A program made the translations under genes and the position numbers. DNA of 64,000 bases, taken from positions 669,369-733,368 of the forward strand of contig NW_006766887.1 in the NCBI RefSeq assembly GCF_000275845.1, read 5' to 3'. Every line of letters begins with the position of its first letter. Position 1 is the stretch's first letter. Below are positions 10,499-21,154 of this stretch, in pieces. This stretch comes from Dichomitus squalens LYAD-421 SS1 (lineage: Eukaryota; Basidiomycota; Agaricomycetes; Polyporales; Polyporaceae). The notes under the pieces were generated by a model. That model did not search any database and was not told where the DNA came from. It saw only the letters and a list, made by a program, of their open reading frames with translations.

Positions 10499-13400
10499 CT
10501 GCGTCTGCGGTGATTGACGCTTGTGTTGTGCTCGTGGGTCGGATACTGTATGGGCCTATGTTTGTATCTTCTAAATTGCCCGAGACCAGACCAGCCCACC
10601 AGCCTCCTTGCGGTGGGTCTGCGGTAATGCGGGGGGAGAACATGGTTTTCCCAGGACGCATGTCCCGGTACGAGTCGAAGTACAATGACAGTCGCACAAA
10701 CTTCCTCTCCATCGCGCGACGCGTACAGGACGTCAAGATACGAAAGATGTCGGTATTGGGGCACTGGAGAAGCCGGCCATCAAAATGTCAACGTCTGATG
10801 AAGGGCACTTCCTTCAATCCCCATATCCCGATAGACAAATGAGTAGCCAGGGGACCATCCTCGCCTCATAGAACACTTGCCAGAGCGGGCAAGCGATGAC
10901 AGTGCGAGAGATGATCTCTTAGGAGAAGACGATGTGAGGGATAGAGTGCGGCAGAGACGCCTCTCGTACTGAATGGCACAAGCGCGCGCGGGACCCGCCG
11001 TGTCCCCGTATAGACGAAGACTTGCCATGGTCGAACGGGAGCTGCATCTCTGCAAGTACATCCGGACTCGCTGTCGCGCAGGACTGTGATGGCTGAATGA
11101 CAGAACCGTTGTGGCGTCGTTCATTTGCCCGTCGTGGGCACGCACGGTCGGCAAGCCATGGGAGAGACTGCGCCAAGGAGGTGGGCACGGTCGGACAGTC
11201 TCTCCGGTCTGGACTCTGGGGAGGGTGTGAGAGATCGTCCTTCTGCGCAGAAAGTGAGCATACTGCTTATCTCCGGGTACACGAAAGCCGTCGTATGTGG
11301 CCTCCACGGATGATTATGATGACGACTTACGTTCCAACGCTCTATACGATATACGCTCGAGGCGGGCCTCCGCTCGCCTCCACGCAGGACGTGCCTCGGC
11401 CAGCGCATGATGTTCTCATGCGTCTGCTGTAGGCAGGGAGAGGAAGCAGGACGGTGGGGAGACTCCGCTCGCGAATCAGCGAGCGCACACGTCGCGAACC
11501 GCAAGAGAGGCATCGGCGGATTTACATGGACTGCGTGTACTGTATCCTGACGTGTGCTGGGAACGAGCCACCTGCTCGCAGCTTCTCCCGAGTCGAGACG
11601 AACAGAAAGTGGGTGATGGGAGACGGGCAGGGTGGCGAGCCTTCCCGCGAAGGTGGACTGCTGGCCTCTTGCCGACGGTATTTCTTTTTTTTGGGGGGCG
11701 GGGGTGGGTGTCCTGTGGGCGACGGCCTGGTGGCGTTGTTTGGCTATTTCTAGGCGCACAAGGTATTCTAGGCGCACAAGGCATTCTAGGCGCCGTGACC
11801 GCTTGTGCGCCTTGTTGGACGGATATGGCAAGTCTCTGTGCATACAACAAGGGTCCATAGAACACAATCCCGATCGAGCACCATCTCCTATTGTCCTTCA
11901 TATCTGTCCTCTCGCGCACCTCTTTGTTCCACTTACCAGGCATCGCGCGCACGTCGCTGGGGCGCTCGCGGCCACCCACAACATCCCACACTAGTGGTTG
12001 CACATGTATCGCCCAGTCCACCCTCACTTAGCCGACACCTCCGTTGATCCCCGACCCCCCCCATGCGCCCTCACTAGAACAATGACGTTGGGTGTTCTTG
12101 CAGATGGTTTCAGCGTAGTCGCCCTTTGACGCATATCGCTCAGCAGTTTCCTCGCGCGGTACGGGTGCCACACCCCGACCGCCACCGAGCGCACGCCAGC
12201 CCAGAGCATAACTGGCACCCGCATCTTCCCGCCCCCGTTTACTTACACTCGCCTCCGCGGTCTCCTGCACACGTCGCGTGATGCGTGCCGCACTGGCACT
12301 TTCCATGCTGATTCAGACGTGCCAAATTGCCTACCAAGACAGACTTTCTTCATCTCGGCCATACGCCACATCCAATTCCGGCCTGTACCCTTGCGTCAAT
12401 ATCGGACATCCACACCTCCAACACGCCTTCCAAGCGCCCGGCCCCTCCCATAACGCTCTGCTAAACACCGATTTCGCATTACACCACGGCGTGTTGTGCC
12501 CAGTCCGGTGGGAAGCGCTCCGGAGCTCCTCGACATCAGAGGCCAGTACTGTCGTGCTTTCTTCCCTCGCCAGTCATACTCTCGGTGACCGCGCAGCAGA
12601 ACCGTTCCCACTTCAAGCACTCTACACATCACGTCGCGAACAACCTTCTCTCGCAATCGACTCCCACTGCAGACGCCGACGACGTGGCGCCAATGCAAAC
12701 AGATGAACAGCGTGGACGGGGCGACCCCGCAGCACAGACGCCAGCGCAGCGATGGCTTCGCGTTCTGTGAGATCGCATTTCGAGGCCTATCCCCATCGCT
12801 GCCAGCGATGCGACTTCTGTGAGATGGACGAGATCCCTGCGTCAGTCGCCATCTCCGGCATCACGCTTCCATGCGGGCTGCAACAGAGTGACAAACAGCG
12901 CAGTGTCGAACGAGATCTGCCACCGGCGCCCAGAAAGCTTCCTGTTCCCTGGGAGGGATCACTGTCTTTCACACCTTCTTTGATATATGTGATTTGACGA
13001 GGTATGTCTCGCTTCCACATACAGGTACTCGCTGTATTAATCCCGAACGTCTCGCTTGCATGCGAGCGACAAAGGCCCTGGATGCCGCTGCCACAATGCA
13101 TGGCCAGGCTACGTGCGTGTAGGTGGGACATCCCCGGCAAACCGCGAAACTATACACACACCTCGAACAATATCACACCCCTCTATCAATCCTCCTCCGT
13201 CTCCTGCGATAGCTCCGCTTTGACCTTGTCCTTCCGATTAAGAGAGCGGAGCGCTGTTACAATCAGCCGCAAAATATCTCGGGGCACCCTCCGCGGTCTG
13301 CTCGACCATGAGCTACAGGACGGAGTTCTCTTACACCCCGCGTGCAATGTCCCATGACGACTCTGAAACGCCGTAACTGCATCTAATTCTCCCTGTCCAC

Positions 13401-16400
13401 GCGTGACCGTTCCTTGCTCTGTCTTCCTCCAAGTATCCACCCTGACTCACACTCGTCCAAATCTAGAGAAGCGCACATCGTCGCGAACCACGGGCTTTCC
13501 TTGAGCGTCGCACCAATGACATACGACGGGCATTCGTAGGAGTTTACTTCTTATGACTACAAGTTTCCCCGCTGTACCCTCTCCGTGCTAAGATCAGGTA
13601 CATGCTAACGCGAGGGATCGCAGAGCAAGGTGCACGACGCGAGATGCGCATTCTTCCATCCAAGAACCTCTGAGAGGCTGTTTCGTGGTGGTTCCAAGCC
13701 TGTCCTTCGTGCACGCCTGTGCTCACATCCGTACGAGAACCGCCGTGTGCTCGGCAACGCTCGTCCTTGCTCGACCCGAGCTATCGTCGCGCAGGGTCCA
13801 GCTTCCTTGGCGGTAAGCACCGGTATCGTCCAGCAGCCTAGTCTCACTAATATTTAATTTCTAGCCCAAGTAGCACGTTCATGTGTGAAGGGAGGTGAAT
13901 GATGCAAGGGTGGGCCACCGCTCCTCTCGTTCGCTCATCTCCTCCCTTTGCGGCGAGACACCGTCACGCAGACAAGCACAGGAAGCCCCAGGAGCGTCGC
14001 TCTCCCGTCCGGCAATCCTCCAGCGTCCGGGCCTCCTTCGTGGCCAGAAGTACGTTTGCGCACTGACATCGGCAGACGATGTCATCGCCGGCCGGACGGC
14101 CCACAGCGCACATACGCTGGCGTATGCACACCGCGTCTCGCCATGGGTGTGTCCGTGCCCGTTCAGGCATGCCCCCCGCTCCCGGCACAGCGGATGCATG
14201 TGGGATAAGCTTGAATCCTGTGCCCAGAACCGCATGTGCACCCCGTCCAGCCGGGCGGGTGGGAGGAGAGGCTCGCCCGTCCGTGCTGGGGGCAGGAGGC
14301 GTGACCGTGGGGCCGCACGGAGAACGCGTGTTCGTGCGCCGGTAAACGGGCGAGCGAGCGAGCCTTCTCGATCCTTCTGCCCCGTGCATACGGCTGCCAT
14401 ACGCTACGTCCGCACACATCACGTACGGTAGCAGTGTTATGTCGCGTCTCTGCTAACCTCTCCGTGATGCAGGCGTAGGGAGACGCCCCGAGCAAAGATA
14501 CGCCGCAATTCAAGATATTCCAAGCGGGACGCTAATTCAAAGCGAAGGTTCGCGCGGACATACGTCGCGCAACCAACCACGGCGGTGGCGGAGCACCCGC
14601 CTTCCTGACTTCCTGGCTGCTACGTTCGAAGCGATCCTGAGAAAAGGATACGCGAGGGGCAGCATCTATAATTACGCATCTCGATAGGTGTGGGTATGGC
14701 TACGTGCTTCCGCCGCTCGCTACCAACAGGAACCGTCGCCGAGTCCCGAGCGCTCTCGAACGCATTGGGAGGAAGTATTACCGGGGAAGGCAGGAGAAGA
14801 GAATTTATGAAGGGGCGAGCCAGATACGTGTGCGTCTCGCAGGGCGCGCGACGGCAGGACGGTGTGAGGCGTCGGGCGGGCGTGGTGCTGCCGTAAGCTA
14901 AGCTTTCCAGACAGGCTGGAACCGGCCGGCGGGAATCAGGGGGGGGGGACAGGAGGGAACAGCGTCAGCGTTGAGTTCCGACGATGAGCATGCCTGCGCA
15001 ACGTCGCACACCAAGGTGCGATGTAGAGAAGTTGGCGCGAGTATCAAATCCAATCACGAGAATCGGGGGATTGCGCACGTATCGCAGCGCAATCAGCAGG
15101 AATCGCCCGCAGCGACGGCGTATCCTGTGTGCCCTCACGGCACCTTCAATACAGACTTGTTAACGTTCGAGTTCCGTCGTGCTCGCCGATAAACCGAAAG
15201 AAGGGAGTCTATCCCGGCGCTGGGGATACACTGCGCGCTGAAGCGGCGATTCAAGTGCGTCCATTCACGTTCGCACGACCGGGGGGTCCGCGTTCAGTGT
15301 GCTTCACGGATTGGCAACAGTCCATGGAAGGCGCTAATGAGAGGCTGCCATGGCTCTGAGAACGCTGGCGAAATTTTCTTTGCATTAGTGTTCGGGATCC
15401 ATGGCGCTGGGGCTACTCGTGCGTACGGGTGGGGAAAGTCAGCCACGGCCAGGGCGGGATAACAGTCACAGCAGGGGCGCATGTACTGGCAGCGACATGG
15501 ATGTGTGGATGACGCGAACTACGACGCTGTCCGCTAGAGCCTAGGCCCGAACAGGTGGTCAGTATGCGTATGGAGATCTGTGTGGAGACATGTCGAAGGG
15601 AACGGCGACGGGCGATGCGATGGGGCCGAATCCGGGCAAGGTGGTCGCGATATCGCGCGGGATGGGGCTAGCGAGATTTGTACAGAACATTTCTGGATCT
15701 GAATCTGACGGGGCCCTGAGGATTCCGAAGACGGGAGCAAACTCGCAGCAGAGACGTCGCTAAGCAAGCTTGGACGCACGGGCGCCAGCGCGAGGGGCTG
15801 GGCCCGAAGAATCGCAAGCTGGCAGATGCGTCTTAAGTACGGCGACGGAAGACTCGGTAGGCCTGGCCACACGACGTCCCGTATGGGACGCGGCTGAGGT
15901 GCACGGTGGGGAAGAGGATGGCAACGTATGATACGGTGCTCTGATGAAGCAGCTCCCGTCGACATTGCTTGCCTTCTCGGGACGGCAAGTCGGGATGCGA
16001 GCAGCGAACGACCCATACACACATGTCAGGACGAGCAACGGAGAAACCATATGTGGCAACCAGGCCGGTGTCGCTCCCGGCGGGATGAACGCGCACTCAA
16101 GCGTCGGCAATCGCGCTCGGTTATCGAGGCGCACCCGCGACGACTCTGACTCGCTTTTGTAGGCCGTTTCCAGACAAGAGACCGTTTTTTGTTGCACAGA
16201 AGAGGCGGACAACGAATGCGGTGCTCATTGAGGGTGGACAGTTACGCGGGGGCGCAAGCGGCAGGGCTGGCGCAGGGCTATCAAGGGGAACTGGGCAGAG
16301 CGAGATTGGCCCTCGCTACTGCCTGGGGACATCTCGAGGCCGCCAATGGCGTGTTCGGCGGACAAGAAGAAATTGTTGCCGAAGCATGGTTCCAACGAGC

Positions 16401-16869
16401 ATGACGCATGCATTGCACGCAGATCTCTCGCCGTATACTCGCAGTCCACACGCACGCCCTCGCATCGCAGCTGTGGTCTCTGGCGGGAGAAGGAGAAGGC
16501 GGGGGAGTGAGTGATGTGCGGTGCTTGGCCTGGGAGGCGATAGCGCGGCGGAGTGCGAGAGGCGAGGATCAGCTGCTGGGGCCATCAGGGCCTGCAATCG
16601 GCCAGATATGGATAGTGACTCTCTGTGACTGTGTCTGTGACGACTTGCCAGATTGGGGCTAGAGCGAGAAAGACGAAAAATAATTAAAAGAGGCGAGATC
16701 TGAGAGTGCAGATCGGTTACCAGAGTGCAGGGTCGGTCCAGCGAGGTCTCAGTCCACGAGCCGCGGCTTATAATCATCCCACAGCGTCCCTTCCTCTGCC
16801 GACGCTCCCCTCCCCTCCTCCTCTCCCGACACACTACTCGCCCTCCCGCCTCCGTCGATACCATCAACA
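10499..16869. other. Gene-poor intergenic tract
   Basis: About 6.4 kb without a supportable gene. Open frames of 100-250 codons occur on both strands, often overlapping each other, but none shows a domain, none extends through plausible introns, and their composition is Arg/Ser/Pro-rich noise expected of GC-rich DNA. The only local structure seen is a small tandem repeat at 11748-11794, a G-run near 11690-11705 and another near 14941. Non-coding transcripts or decayed transposons cannot be excluded by eye. Confidence 0.5.
11748..11794. repeat. 18-bp tandem repeat, about 2.6 copies
   Basis: The unit TTCTAGGCGCACAAGGTA occurs at 11748-11765, recurs with one change at 11766-11783, and a third copy begins at 11784 and breaks off after about ten bases. 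It lies in intergenic DNA with no gene association visible. Confidence 0.9.
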
Positions 16870-17867
16870 ATGGACGCGGTCGACCTCAACTGGTGCTTGG
16901 CCTGCGGCTGCCGCCTCGAAATGGTACGCTTCCCCCCAGCCCCATTCTAACCCCACCCCCATTGACGCTCTCCCGTCCTCAGGAGGGATGCACCCCATAC
17001 TGCTCACAGAACTGCCTCAACTCCGACGGCCCCTCCACTTCTGCTTTCCCCTCACAGCAGACCCTTCCGTCGCTCATCGACCGCGACTCATACCTTCACG
17101 GGGACGATGACGACGACGACGACGAGTCGCCCAATTTCGATGACTGCCTCGCATACTCCCAATGTCCCTCTCCCATCCGCAACACCTGGATTGGTCGCGG
17201 CGATGCAGGCATCCGCGCATGGGCGCAATCCGTTCCCCGAGGTGCGCCTTGTGAATCCCAGGAGACACCTTCCGGCACCCTTAAGCCGAAGCTGCTACTC
17301 CAATCTCGCCGACCCGTCAAGCCTTCACTATGCATGTCCCGCGCCCAGCCCGCCCCTCCTGAGCCATCGCGACCAATCCTCACTCCTCAGCAATCTCTTC
17401 CATCGCTTTCGCGCGACTCGACATCTATCCCTTCCGCGAGCTTGGCCTCCCTTACTACCGGCTCATCGTCCTACTCCGTTGTAACGCCTGCGACGAATTC
17501 TGAGATTGGCTCGCTCCGCAACCCGGCCGTCCCCCGTCCAACCGCCCCGCAACATAACTTCCTTGGCGGTCTAAAGGCCCAGCTTCGAGCTTGGGCTGCC
17601 TCTTCGACACCCCAAAAGGAGGTCACTCGGTCGAGGACCCTGACCCGCAACCCTGCTGTTCACATCGCGGACACCTCTGACGCAGAGTCCGGCACCGGTC
17701 GTGCTGCCCCCAGGGTGCGGCGGCCGCGTTCGCCAGCTCCTTTCTTCCACATGCCCGAGCAGTACCCTCGGGAAAAGCGAAAGGAGACCACGAAGGAAAA
17801 CACCCTTCCATCCGATCACCCCGCTTACCGAACGCGAGGACGGAGGCCCTCCCGCATCGCCTCATGA
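16870..17867 (+). CDS. Ecl1-like zinc-binding protein
   Basis: Predicted 312 aa from exons 16870-16923 and 16983-17867 (59-nt intron). The first 30 residues carry C9-x2-C12 and C25-x3-C29 in the setting NWCLACGCRLE and PYCSQNC, the pattern of the small Ecl1/2/3 proteins of fission yeast, which extend chronological lifespan and respond to nutrients. The intron falls between the two Cys pairs. The rest is disordered: a Ser/Pro-rich body, an acidic run of seven Asp near residue 60, and a basic, Arg-rich C-terminus that could be a nuclear localisation signal. Ecl1 proteins are about 80 aa, so this protein is much longer than its relatives, as is common in basidiomycetes. It stands alone in a gene-poor tract. 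Family call is moderately sure; function is inferred only. Confidence 0.75.
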
Positions 17868-18913
17868 TGGTTGGTCTCTCGCATCCGATCCCCTCGTTAT
17901 CATCCATATTCTACATAGACGACGTGCGCTTGTCGCGCGTCCTGTACGATATTTATCACACCCACGCCGCTCCGCTCTGTTTCTTTGCTCGTCTCTCGCC
18001 ACTCGGATTGGCAAATTAGGAATCCAATCCCCCCCGCCGGCTCCGCCTGTTCGCGGTCGTTACCCGAGGTCTTCCCCCTCAACATCCCCTATGTCTTGCA
18101 CTCTCGCCGGCACGGACCTCCAAAAGTTGACGCCTGTTTCTCCTCGCATACGGACTTGCACATAGCGCATTATCCCCTTCGCTTGGCGTCTTCTGACTAC
18201 CCTCCACCCCAGCATCCCACACTTTCCCTGATCATCGCTCACCGCTCATACCTCTCACTACCTCGCATCGCTCATACCACCCCTCGTTTACGTCTACACC
18301 GCACGTTCCTCGCTTTGTTCTCTCCTCCTCGTGGTCATCTCTCATCCTGCACATCGTGTTTCGTGTGTTCGCTCGGCTCTGATCCCCAGCAAAAACCTCA
18401 GTGCTCACTCCCCCCCTGTTTCACACACGTTGGCGGCCCGTGTTGCTCCAGTTTGTGCTTATGTCTGCCGCGCGATCCGTGATCTGTCGATGTTGTTGCT
18501 TTACTTCCGCCTTCGGCTTGTCTTACGACGCATACCAGCATTCCGTTCGTCTCATCTCCCTGATCTTTACCTCTACTCGCATACTCTCCTCGCATACACC
18601 AAACGTTGCATCGGCTCGATCGTCACCATATTCCCCACCATATTTCACCCTACCACGCTCTTGCGGATGTACGTCAATCACACATGTACTACAGGAAGGC
18701 CTAGATGCGTAGTAAATGCATAGACTCCCCAGACATGAATACCCCAAACTGTTGGCGTGTTCGTTTGAAAGTGTGGAGACGATCATCAGGCTAAGGCCTC
18801 GGATGAGATGGACGATTTTGCAGGTGAGGAACGGTGCAACTCTGAGCACGCCGTGCGCAACGCGAACCGGTCCGCGAGAGCTTCGGCATCCAGGCCTCCC
18901 CACCGCAAGCGAT
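17868..18913. other. Intergenic, C/T-rich 3' region of the Ecl1-like gene
   Basis: No gene seen. The first 800 bases are strongly pyrimidine-rich on the + strand and probably include a long 3' UTR. Open frames here lack domains. Confidence 0.45.
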
Positions 18914-19401
18914 ATGCCGTCGACGTCGGCGACGGTCTCGCCATCGCCCCCGATCGTGTTTCATACAGGCTTCGGTTCGCCGGCGTCCGTTCGGGTCGTG
19001 CTCCCGAGCCAACGACCACGATACATAGCCTCGGCAGTAAGTACATGCATACGCCCGTCATGCACTGGAGTAGCTTCCCGCACGCACCCCATTCGAACCC
19101 CCCCGAATTCGAGGCTCTCTTCCACTTCGCGCGCTGCGATCCCGGGACGAACTCTCTCTCTCTCAGGCTTCCGTCTTCTGTGTTCATTCGTTCCGACGCG
19201 TGGCCGCGGGCTCGCTGCACGCTCTGGCCCAGGCCGCTCGACGTCCGTTGCCGGCGGGCCTTCGCTCAGGGGTACGTACGGACGTGCAGCTGGAGTGGTG
19301 GACCATCGAGGGCGCTGCCAGCTGCGGGGCGATCATCCTGGAGGGACCAGCTGCGCCCCTATGTGTTGCGTCGAGCCATCGGCGGGTCCCCCGTCGTCAC
19401 G
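18914..19401 (+). CDS. Weak candidate gene fragment, unrecognised
   Basis: Two exons can be fitted: 18914-19036 (41 codons from an ATG) and 19167-19401, separated by a 130-nt intron with a strong GTAAGT donor and a pyrimidine tract plus CAG acceptor, joined in phase 0. The encoded stretches look protein-like (for example VFHTGFGSPASVRVVLPSQ in exon 1 and VQLEWWTIEG in exon 2), and a GTGCGT donor follows at 19402. I could not extend the model convincingly. About 300 bp downstream a TIR element is inserted, so this may be the start of a gene broken by it, or a chance pattern. I do not recognise the family. Confidence 0.3.
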
Positions 19402-19706
19402 GTGCGTCTCCCACATGCTCGTGCTCCGTTTCGGAGACGATGCTGACATACCCTATGCGTGCGGGATCACAACTCTGGGCTTCCGAGGCTGCCGCATCCG
19501 AGCCCCCTGTTCCAGGCCGCGCCGGACCCAGAAGCGTTGGCGGAGGAGCTAAGATGCGCGACGGACGCGCGCGGATAGCAGGAAGTGTCGCCGCATTCAG
19601 CGGCGCCGCTCCCGAGCGCACGAGTGGATGCTCTCGAGCTCGCGAGGCTCCGTGCCTGCTCCGCCTTCGCCCTCCGCGTTTCCCGGGCTTCTGTGCAGAT
19701 CCCCTG
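19402..19706. other. Sequence between candidate exon and TIR element
   Basis: No firm gene. A frame reading toward the insertion site (VDALELARLRACSAFALRV) stays open up to the element and, if the element and one target copy are removed, continues on the far side. This is the only hint that the element sits in former coding sequence. Confidence 0.3.
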
Positions 19707-19714
19707 CCCTTGGT
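19707..19714. repeat. Target-site duplication, left copy (8 bp)
   Basis: CCCTTGGT lies immediately outside the left terminal inverted repeat and is repeated exactly at 20941-20948, immediately outside the right one. Confidence 0.9.
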
Positions 19715-19746
19715 AGGACCCCCGATTATTCTCCCAAAGGAATGAT
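19715..19746 (+). repeat. Left terminal inverted repeat
   Basis: 32 bp, matching the reverse complement of 20909-20940 with four mismatches. Confidence 0.88.
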
Positions 19747-19890
19747 GCCTGATCCGGACAAAATTGGCCACCCAAAAAGGCCTATGCCTGATCCAATCCG
19801 GCCAAATCGACGTTCGAATTCTGGATGGCCTGGTGCCAAAGTCCGGACAAAACTGGTCCAACCAGGCAGAGGCCTGATCCCCGTCCGCCC
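19747..19890 (+). repeat. Subterminal repeat array, left side
   Basis: Four degenerate copies of a unit whose core is GGCCTGATC followed by CCGGACAAA start near 19747, 19786, 19827 and 19871, spaced about 40 bp apart and in the same orientation. hAT transposases are known to bind subterminal repeats, so a binding role is plausible but inferred. Confidence 0.7.
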
Positions 19891-19940
19891 TTGGGCGGCC
19901 CGGTGTTGGATGATAGCTACCCGGTCCTGACCGGTTGACC

Positions 19941-20177
19941 AACAGTATCGCTCATTGATCACCAAGGCTTGCAAACCGGTGTCGCTATCTCTTTTTCCTT
20001 GTATCCCGGAACATAAAGGGACGTTTCTGCATTTCCGGCGGTGAACTGAGAAATTGCGCAAGAAGCGCTGGAGGGCAAGAGGTAGGGCAGCCTGCTGAGT
20101 GACAGAATTTCTTGCCTCTCCATTTGCAAGATGACCCCTAGCATACTCTATGTTGTCCAGATTGCCGTAGATCTCTC
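19941..20177 (+). repeat. Direct repeat, copy 1, abutting the gap
   Basis: 237 bp that recur at 20462-20697 with one single-base length difference (ACCGGTGTC here, AACCGTGTC there). It ends exactly where the N run begins. Confidence 0.95.
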
Positions 20178-20461
20178 NNNNNNNNNNNNNNNNNNNNNNN
20201 NNNNNNNNNNNNNNNNNNNNNNNNNNNNNNNNNNNNNNNNNNNNNNNNNNNNNNNNNNNNNNNNNNNNNNNNNNNNNNNNNNNNNNNNNNNNNNNNNNNN
20301 NNNNNNNNNNNNNNNNNNNNNNNNNNNNNNNNNNNNNNNNNNNNNNNNNNNNNNNNNNNNNNNNNNNNNNNNNNNNNNNNNNNNNNNNNNNNNNNNNNNN
20401 NNNNNNNNNNNNNNNNNNNNNNNNNNNNNNNNNNNNNNNNNNNNNNNNNNNNNNNNNNNNN
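20178..20461. other. Assembly gap (284 N)
   Basis: A run of N between two nearly identical 236-bp flanks. Protein frames crossing it are meaningless. Confidence 0.99.
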
Positions 20462-20697
20462 AACAGTATCGCTCATTGATCACCAAGGCTTGCAAACCGT
20501 GTCGCTATCTCTTTTTCCTTGTATCCCGGAACATAAAGGGACGTTTCTGCATTTCCGGCGGTGAACTGAGAAATTGCGCAAGAAGCGCTGGAGGGCAAGA
20601 GGTAGGGCAGCCTGCTGAGTGACAGAATTTCTTGCCTCTCCATTTGCAAGATGACCCCTAGCATACTCTATGTTGTCCAGATTGCCGTAGATCTCTC
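20462..20697 (+). repeat. Direct repeat, copy 2, abutting the gap
   Basis: 236 bp, the second copy of 19941-20177, beginning at the first base after the gap. The two contig ends probably represent the same sequence. Confidence 0.95.
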
Positions 20698-20743
20698 AAA
20701 CAAACAATATGGACATTCCCTGAGCGAAAATTCAGCCTCTGGG

Positions 20744-20881
20744 CGCCTGATCTGCCCAATCCGGACAACATCATGCCGCCAGATGGCCTGATCTATAGTC
20801 CGGCCAAATTTGCGCACAAATACGGAAGGCCTGATCGAATCCGGACAGATTTGGCTCCCGGAAAGGCCTGATCCTTCGGAC
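20744..20881 (+). repeat. Subterminal repeat array, right side
   Basis: Four copies of the GGCCTGATC plus CCGG[A/C]CA unit start near 20744, 20785, 20828 and 20865. They point the same way as those on the left side, so the array is direct rather than inverted about the element centre. Confidence 0.7.
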
Positions 20882-20908
20882 ATTTATGGCAAGATTTTGG
20901 AAAATCGG

Positions 20909-20940
20909 ATCATTCCTCTGAGTGAATAACCGGGGGTCCT
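20909..20940 (-). repeat. Right terminal inverted repeat
   Basis: 32 bp, inverted partner of 19715-19746. Confidence 0.88.
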
Positions 20941-20948
20941 CCCTTGGT
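20941..20948. repeat. Target-site duplication, right copy (8 bp)
   Basis: CCCTTGGT, identical to 19707-19714. Confidence 0.9.
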
Positions 20949-21116
20949 GCGCGTACGAGTCTGGCACACACGCCCGCGTCTGCGCTGTCACAGCTGCTCA
21001 CGATCGTGCTAGTGCTCTTCGGGAAATGACGTGTAAATGCGAGCTTCCAGCCCACTCCAGTCCCGCACGTTCGTCTCAGGCTCGGCCTCGCACGCAAACC
21101 TTGTTCCTGCTGCTGT

Positions 21117-21154
<38 letters not shown>

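Larger units (their letters stand above)
19715..20940. mobile_element. Non-autonomous TIR transposon, hAT-like
   Basis: The ends are inverted repeats of 32 bp (19715-19746 and 20909-20940) matching at 28 of 32 positions, both beginning AGGACCCCCG. The perfect 8-bp direct repeat CCCTTGGT just outside them is a target-site duplication; 8 bp is typical of the hAT superfamily (P elements also make 8 bp). No transposase frame is visible; only about 60-codon frames exist, so mobility would need a transposase supplied elsewhere. Internally there are subterminal repeats built on GGCCTGATC and CCGGACAAATTTGG. The span as given is 1226 bp, but it includes a 284-N gap with the same 236 bp on each side, so the real element may be only about 700 bp. 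The superfamily call rests on duplication length alone. Confidence 0.85.

Noticed and set aside
20131..20622. Open frames crossing the N run
   Set aside because: They consist mostly of unknown bases and have no meaning.
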